Source of the DNA: Girardinichthys multiradiatus
Lineage: Eukaryota; Chordata; Actinopteri; Cyprinodontiformes; Goodeidae
Direction: 5' to 3'
Assembly: GCF_021462225.1 (NCBI RefSeq)
Contig: NC_061795.1
Location: forward strand, 3,115,001 to 3,179,000
DNA: 64,000 bases
The notes under the pieces were generated by a model, which saw only the letters and a list, made by a program, of their open reading frames with translations, did not search any database and was not told the origin of the DNA. The translations under genes and the position numbers were made by a program. This document shows, piece by piece, positions 58,396 to 64,000 of this stretch (position 1 is the stretch's first letter; the number at the start of each line of letters is the position of its first letter).

Positions 58396-60790
58396 GCTAG
58401 TTTAGGCATAGCATAGGTTTGGTGTGTTCCAGCACACTGTACACCCAGGTTTGTAAAGAGCTTCTTCTTCACAGGAACAGCTAAGCAAGTTTCCTTAAAA
58501 GCAGCCGCAGGTTGTGTGAGCTGAGAATAAAGATCACAGACGGGTAACCATTGAACAGCTGCAACAGTGAAAGCTGTGAGAGGACAACATCAGTGGAGAA
58601 CCAATTGAGATCCTATAGCTCCAGGGAAGATTTTGTTTTGCTAGTGTGGAAAGTGAGGCAAACAGACCAATTTACAAGGAGGAAAAACTGTGGTAAAGAA
58701 GAAAAAGAAAACTGAAGAGCAGACCTGGCCCATTCCTCACTGTGCAGTCTAATCTCAGCTCTTAAAGAAGACGGCTGAAAACAAACACTGTTTTGCTGTC
58801 AGCAGGCCTGGCAGAACCTAGAACTGGAGTAAACAAGCCCACTCAGTCGCAAACACAACCAAGAAGGTGATAAAGCAGAAGACGTTTGGTCTGATACAAT
58901 GAATATTACAAACAACAAATACTTTTCAGAGGGAAACAACCCAGCCATACTTTATAACTTCAATGTAATAAAACTGAATTTAAGCATACATCATAGACAA
59001 AAGAAGCACTAAGCAAGTGTTAAAATTACCCAATCTTAACCCTAACCCTATGTGGCTGCTTAGCTTGGATTGGCCTCTTACTCTGGGTGTTGGACATAGA
59101 TTTTGACATGACATGCAGACCAATAATGGGTATGGCACTGCCATGTTTTGCAAGAAAGGGGCACTTCTACAACAGTCAACAAAAGATATGCATGGTGGTA
59201 GATCGGGCAATGTGTTACTGTGTGTCGGATTAAAATAGCATTTGTCAATTAGTTAAAAAAGTAAGTGAAGGTCACCAGGACCAAAGGGAGCCTCACAGAC
59301 ACATTGGACAGCATTACAAGGACTGCACAGACCTCATAGTGATTGCATTGTGGACGTGCAATAGGTTGGGTGGTTGTATTGTGCGCTTAATCAACTTGTT
59401 GGGTGTACAGATGTCCCAGAGGCCCAGTGGGCTTTAACACTAATACCATCATTCTTCACCATATTGTAAAACGTGTGCCCCCCATGCTGCAAACTGCATT
59501 ATAAAATAAGACAGGCTCAAGCATATCCATAACACGCATTATTGCCACCTGTTGGTGCAGCATTGGTAATTCAGCATTTTGTTTTGATCGCTTATGTTGA
59601 TGCATTTTTTTTTTTTTTTTAACAGAGGACAAAATATCCATTTAAAAAATATCAAGAGTTGTGTAATTGTGGTCTGAATTTACATCACAGGTCTGCGTGT
59701 AGTCTAAATTGCATCCAATTTACACCATTCCCTCTGGATGGTTACTTTCTGCAAAACTTTTCTGTCAATGAATGTAATTCTTTTATTTAGACAGTATTTC
59801 TTAATACATTGGTAAAAAAATATCCTCCCAATTGTTTTAAACTGAGTTAAATCTTAAAGTATTCAACAAATTAACAATGCAAACACATAAAAATTAAGGC
59901 GCCTAATATAAAATATTTTTTGTTTGTAACTCACTACATGCACCTTTCTGAGGACCCATCAGATTCCTAGACAAATATAAAAATTTTCTTTACAATAACT
60001 ATAAGGTTGGGCAATATAACTCCAGTGGATTTTATCAAAATAAATTATTAGGATGTTTGTTTGCACAAAAAAGATATTTGATTGATCAAATTTATACACA
60101 ATTGATTAATGTTATATTTAATGAGTAGAAAAACATAAGGAGTAAAAAGAAATGCGGCGATAAAAAGACGTCTTGTCATTTTACATTTGACCTTTAAAAA
60201 TTTGGAGAAAGGGAAAAATCTAACTGCCTATTTCTTTCAACAAATTATTTCCTTTCTTCTGCAGACTGGGCTTTGCTAGCTCTTGTCCGATTAACATATT
60301 TCAAATCAGTTGCACACTTGACAAATTGTCATCAGATTGTATTTCTAGTGTTAGTGTTGGTCATTGACCAAAATAGCAAATCTTCTAGTTTTTTGACTTG
60401 CAAGTATACAAGGATAAAGGCAGATATGATGCCATTTCCAGATCTAAGGTGTCTGAGGCGTATTGCAACACCAGTGCCAGTGACTGGAACTTCACTCAGA
60501 GGTTTTAAATACCCTGTTCTTGTAGTTTTTTTTAACCAACCTCTTCATATCTCCTTCTCCTACATTTTTATTCAGTCTGTATATTGTTCCTTAGCCACAA
60601 AGCAAAAAAAAAGAAAGTTCCATCTGAAGGTTATCTAGTCGATTCATTCAGATTATCACATTTATTTTACTTTCTCAAAAATGTGACCCTACCTGAAGAA
60701 AGTTCCATGAAACCAAATATAACTGCCCCAAACTGTTTTGGCCGAACTTGTGGATAAAACTGGTAAACATTATGCATTCACTTACTATGA
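58396..60790. other. No feature seen
   Basis: Long AT-rich stretch. Two telomere-like units at 59036-59050 are too few to matter. A poly-T run lies at 59607-59620. ORF 60273-60638 has no domain. Confidence 0.45.
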
Positions 60791-61048
60791 ATGGTAAATG
60801 GACTGAATTTATATAGTGCTTTTCCAGTCATACAGACCGCTCAAAGCGCTTTTACACTAGAGCCACATTCACCCAATTGTACTCACTAACGCTCACACAT
60901 TCATACACCGATACGCAGATCGGTAGGCAACTTGAGGTTAAGTGCCTTGCCCAGGGGCACATCGACATATGGCAGGAGGAAGCTAGAATTGAACCCACAA
61001 CCTTCTGATTGCAAGACAACTACTCTTCCTACTGAGCCACAGTCGCCT
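60791..61048 (-). mobile_element. tRNA-derived SINE
   Basis: Minus strand: head GACTGTGGCTCAGTAGGAAG (box A) and GGTTGTGGGTTCAATTCTAG (box B), body with 'cctgggcaaggcacttaacc', tail 'gcactatataaattcagtcc' then ATTTACCAT. About 258 bp, nearly full length, and the tRNA part is well preserved. Confidence 0.75.
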
Positions 61049-61439
61049 CTGCCTATGACAAAAGGTAGTTGTTCCTTTTGCTCAACTTGCCCCATTCTAC
61101 TCTGGTTGTTTCTAGTTTTTATTTTTTGTTGGACAGTTGCTTGTTGTGGGTTATAATTACAGCAAGAGTATTAGAAAATAAACATAAAAGGTAAGGAAGT
61201 TTGTTTTTGGCTGTTAATTTCTTTGTTGTAACAATGATTCTTGGTAATAAATTGTATACTGTTAAAAAGTCTGTTTATTCCGCTTTAAATGGTGCCACAT
61301 TTTTAAGGACAATGCATTTGCGGGTTTAACAACAGAGTAGAGCATCCAAGAAAAACTTTACTAATCATCTCTGCCAATACCAAACAACTTATTCTCTATT
61401 GACTTTTGTTTGGTTTCATTTATTGAAATGGATGATATA
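61049..61439. other. No feature seen
   Basis: AT-rich spacer. Confidence 0.4.
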
Positions 61440-61812
61440 AGTGTGAAGAAGCAAAATACACTGGTAATTTGGAATTGATCCATTCGCTTTGATTAAAAAT
61501 AGTGAAATCAGACCAATACAGCATTCATCTCATCCCATTCTTAAACCAGCATTTGTCGTAAGTCAGCCAAGGTACTTGTGTTGGTCACTCTGGCACAAAG
61601 AGCACGACCAAGCTGATCCTATAAGTGTTGATTGGGTTACGGTCAGCTCCGCTCTGTGAGCTACTGTTGAGCTACTGTATGAGATTATCATTGGTCACAG
61701 AATATTATTTTGACATTGCTTTGCCCCCATTGAAGGCAAACCTTGTATTTTCTGTGAAGGAGATGCTGCCCCACACCATCACATTGACTCCATCAAAAGC
61801 TGTCTAGCACTC
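61440..61812 (-). mobile_element. Possible mariner/Tc1 fossil interrupted by the LTR
   Basis: 'gatgctgccccacaccatca' and nearby text resemble the minus-strand catalytic-core phrase of Tc1/mariner transposases. The retroviral LTR starts directly after it. Weak. Confidence 0.35.
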
Positions 61813-62197
61813 TGTTAGATAAATGTACATTTATTATTCAGTTTTCATTCTACATTACTCATTTACTATCTAGATGTGCTGTTTATATTACTGATTGAGA
61901 ATGGTTGTTATCTCCTTATATGCATAGAGGAATATGATGTTGCAACATGAGCACAGGATGTGAGAACAGTCTGTTTTCACATAAAGATAAACTCCCTCAA
62001 CAGTTGAAATCTCATGTAACTAGGGCGTTCCTTTTCTAATAAAAGCATGAAGAGCGGAGACTGTCTTCAGAGTGTGTTCGGAGGATTGTAACTGAGACAG
62101 TCTCCGGGACACTCTCCTTGCAAGTTAAAACAAACTAACTTCTCTGTGTCTTTCTTTGTGCAGATGTTGTAATGAGTGTTGGGGTTTGAACCTAACA
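61813..62197 (+). mobile_element. Endogenous retrovirus 5' LTR
   Basis: A 385-bp block bounded by the inverted hexamers TGTTAG and CTAACA, with the required TG...CA ends. It carries TATA-like text (TTATATGCATAG near 61917) and one AATAAA (62039-62044) that would serve as the polyadenylation signal in the 3' copy. A primer-binding site follows after a 6-base spacer. The 3' LTR lies outside the window, so age cannot be estimated from LTR divergence here. Confidence 0.75.
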
Positions 62198-62203
62198 TTT
62201 AAA

Positions 62204-62221
62204 TGGTCCTTCGAGAGCCGG
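62204..62221 (+). other. Retroviral primer-binding site, tRNA-Tyr-like
   Basis: TGGTCCTTCGAG matches the complement of the 3' end of tRNA-Tyr for 12 bases. An extra GA then precedes GCCGGATTC, which again matches the T-arm of that tRNA. The tRNA-Tyr assignment is from remembered tRNA sequence. Confidence 0.65.
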
Positions 62222-62456
62222 ATTCCAAGATACCTGACGATCCCAGCGGGTGAGAGAGATCCAGGTAAAACTCCGTGGCCACGGTAAAAAGACCTTTTCC
62301 GGGACTGGTTCTCCCTGACAAGCTGGAATCCAAGGGTTGACGGAACTCCAAAGACGCAGAGAAGTGTGAGTAAATCTTATGATTAAAAGAGGGATGAATG
62401 ACAAAAGAATAAAATAGTAAAACCCTGACAATTCTAGACACTATCAGGTACAAGAG

Positions 62457-62660
62457 AAGAATACAGTTAAATTCCGCAGGAGGGTAGACTCCCTTAGTTG
62501 AAATAGACTAATTAAATTCTACGTTAAGGACGGCGGAGTCCTCTGTTAGGAAACTAAGAAGAATACAGTTAAATTCCGCAGGAGGGTAGACTCCCTTAGT
62601 TGAAATAGACTAATTAAATTCTACGTTAAGGACGGCGGAGTCCTCTGTTAAGAAACTAAT
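62457..62660 (+). repeat. 102-bp tandem duplication in the retroviral leader
   Basis: Two near-identical units start at 62459 and 62561 (GAATACAGTTAAATTCCGCA). Each holds two short hairpins: GGAGGGTAGACTCCC, and GGCGGAGTCC with flanking sequence. It lies between the primer-binding site and gag, where packaging and dimerisation signals normally sit. Confidence 0.9.
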
Positions 62661-62907
62661 AAAAGGAGCGAGTGAGTGTGAGAGTGGAAAAATAGCCACC
62701 ACTAGGTGACTGTTTTTCATATAAATTAAACAAGGAACAAATGGTGAGCCGTTGCGGATGCATGTAGGCAAGAAAATTCCACCTTAACAGGTTGAAGTGA
62801 ATTTTACCGCAACAGGTTAGTTGATCACCATCTTGTTTAAAAAGTATTTCCAGTATTTAGAACACACCAGGTGTTAAAACCATACTGGAACTAAAAGTCG
62901 CCTAAAA

Positions 62908-63551
62908 ATGGGTAAGGGACAAAGTAAAGAAAAACAAAAGTTACTTGATAATTTATCATGCAAAGATTGGAAAGTAGTAGAAAAGGAAGAACCAACAGCT
63001 GTGGAACCATTATGTTACTGGGTAAAACATTATAACTTTAATGGAAAGTTATCCACGGCTGCCTTAAAAGACTTACAAGGTAAAATAGCTAACAAATGTA
63101 AACAAAATGAAAAACAAATGAAAAGAGAAGGTTATGTACAGACAACGGTATGGTGTAAAATAGTGCCTTCCAACAACAGTTAAAAAATGCACTCCATTCA
63201 GGTTCGTCACCTGAAATACATGGCTGGGTAAACCGCCATTACATAGGAATGAGTGGAGGCTTATTACGGGATTACATCAACCATGCCCTGCATGCAGAAA
63301 AAGTTATAAAAAGTAAAAAGACCAAACAAAAAGACACAGTGTTCTACCACGAGGAAGAGACAGCCTGTTTTGATAATGCAGTTTATTATCAACAAACACG
63401 AGGCAGGGGGCGTGGTAGAGGTCGAGGAAGAGGTAGAGGCAGAGGACATTTTGGAGCACAAAATCCAAGAGCATGCTGGTCCTGTGGAAAAGAGGGACAT
63501 ATGGCTAGAGACTGCCAAAGTAGCTCTGCCCAACAAAACTATAGTGCGTGA
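62908..63551 (+). pseudogene. gag: Endogenous retrovirus gag, internally deleted
   Basis: Gag builds the virion core. The start (62908) reads MGKGQSKEKQK; a glycine at residue 2 fits N-terminal myristoylation for membrane targeting. The matrix part runs to about 63165, where the frame ends in TAA (63181-63183). The next block, in another frame (63249-63551, with upstream continuation), resembles the C-terminal part of capsid (LRDYINHALHAEKVIKSKK), then a GRGRG basic repeat, then one zinc knuckle CWSCGKEGHMARDC (CX2CX4HX4C), the nucleocapsid. The N-terminal capsid region is missing, so a deletion accounts for the short length. It ends at TGA 63549-63551, followed in frame by pro. Non-functional as it stands. 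Confidence 0.85.
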
Positions 63552-64000
63552 CTAGCACCAGAGCCGCAAGGGAAACTGAGCAGACAACCCCTTGGTGAAA
63601 TGACAGAAAGGGTACTTTTGACTGAGGAGGGAGAAAACATATTAAATCTGGAAGAACTGTTCTATGTAGAAAACATTTGACCAAAAATAACATTGATAGT
63701 ACAAGGCACACCTATCACGTTCCTTTGTGATTCTGGAGCATGTAGAACCACCCTCAGAGAGCCACTACCACATGCAAAGCCTAGTGGAAATTATGCTGTG
63801 GTCAGAGCAGCCCAAGGAGTGACAAAAAGGGTTACTGAGACTGAACCCATATGGCTCAGAGACCCGGAAGGAAAAACATGCCAACTTTCGGTACTGATAT
63901 TGCCAGAATGTCCAGTAAATCTATTAGGTAGAGATGCAATGGTCGCCTTACAACTAATCATATTGCCAACTCCTGATGGATTAAAAATAGCTAGGGAAAG
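63552..64000 (+). pseudogene. pro: Endogenous retrovirus protease region, start of pol, cut by window end
   Basis: In the same frame as the nucleocapsid block. The aspartic protease active site reads FLCDSGACRTTL (from about 63719; DSG in place of the commoner DTG), and the second conserved motif is NLLGRDAM (about 63918). An in-frame TGA at 63678-63680 interrupts the frame before the active site. Layout (gag, single stop, pro-pol in the same frame, one zinc knuckle) is that of gamma/epsilon-type retroviruses. RT and integrase would lie beyond 64000. Confidence 0.8.

Noticed and set aside
59030..59050. Telomere-like CCCTAACCCTA
   Set aside because: Only about two and a half units; chance level in 64 kb and no extended array.
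60273..60638. 121-codon ORF as a possible gene
   Set aside because: Composition is AT-rich, no motif, no flanking exon or promoter signals.

Overview
This 64 kb window reads as teleost fish nuclear DNA, probably from a gene-poor or intronic part of a chromosome. The identification rests on its transposable elements: two Rex3 (RTE-clade) LINE copies, a long Rex1/Babar LINE, three L2-type LINE 3' ends finishing in (TTGAA)n-like tails, several tRNA-derived SINEs, many Tc1/mariner elements and the 5' end of an endogenous retrovirus. I found no host protein-coding exon, rRNA or tRNA gene that I could defend. Species cannot be read from this sequence.

Layout. 1-2.3 kb is a Rex3 copy cut by the window edge. 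3.8-4.3, 10.4-11.2 and 30.4-31.3 kb are L2-type LINE 3' ends. 6.28-7.89 kb is a young Tc1 element (DD34E) with an uninterrupted transposase, about 200-bp inverted repeats and a TA target duplication; it sits beside a much older Tc1 fossil that carries further insertions. 12.3-13.0 kb is high-complexity unique sequence that may be conserved non-coding DNA. 14.7-19.6 kb is a minus-strand jockey/CR1-type LINE region in two blocks, with a 29-base G run, and a promoter-like segment between an isolated LINE tail and the LINE body. 23.3-26.0 kb is a Rex1 copy interrupted by a 130-bp insert that also occurs 2 kb upstream. 26.8-28.7 kb is a decayed Tc1. 29.8-30.3 and 32.7-37.1 kb are a short and a long member of an unclassified repeat family. 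39.4-45.1 kb holds three copies of a DD36E (Incomer-type) Tc1/mariner element, one with an intact 343-codon transposase. 45.5-47.3 kb is a second Rex3 that kept its 5' leader but lost internal parts. 47.4-61.8 kb is a patchwork of SINEs, an L1 ORF2 fossil and Tc1 fossils. 61.8-64.0 kb is the 5' LTR, primer-binding site, leader, a deleted gag and the start of pro of an endogenous retrovirus that runs off the window.

How it works together. There is no operon or pathway. The window is best read as layers of insertions. Two transposase genes look intact enough to be translated (6606-7685 plus; 43873-44904 minus), and either could act in trans on related elements. The retroviral and LINE genes are broken. 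Unit names such as Rex1, Rex3 and Incomer come from motifs and remembered family features, not from a database search.
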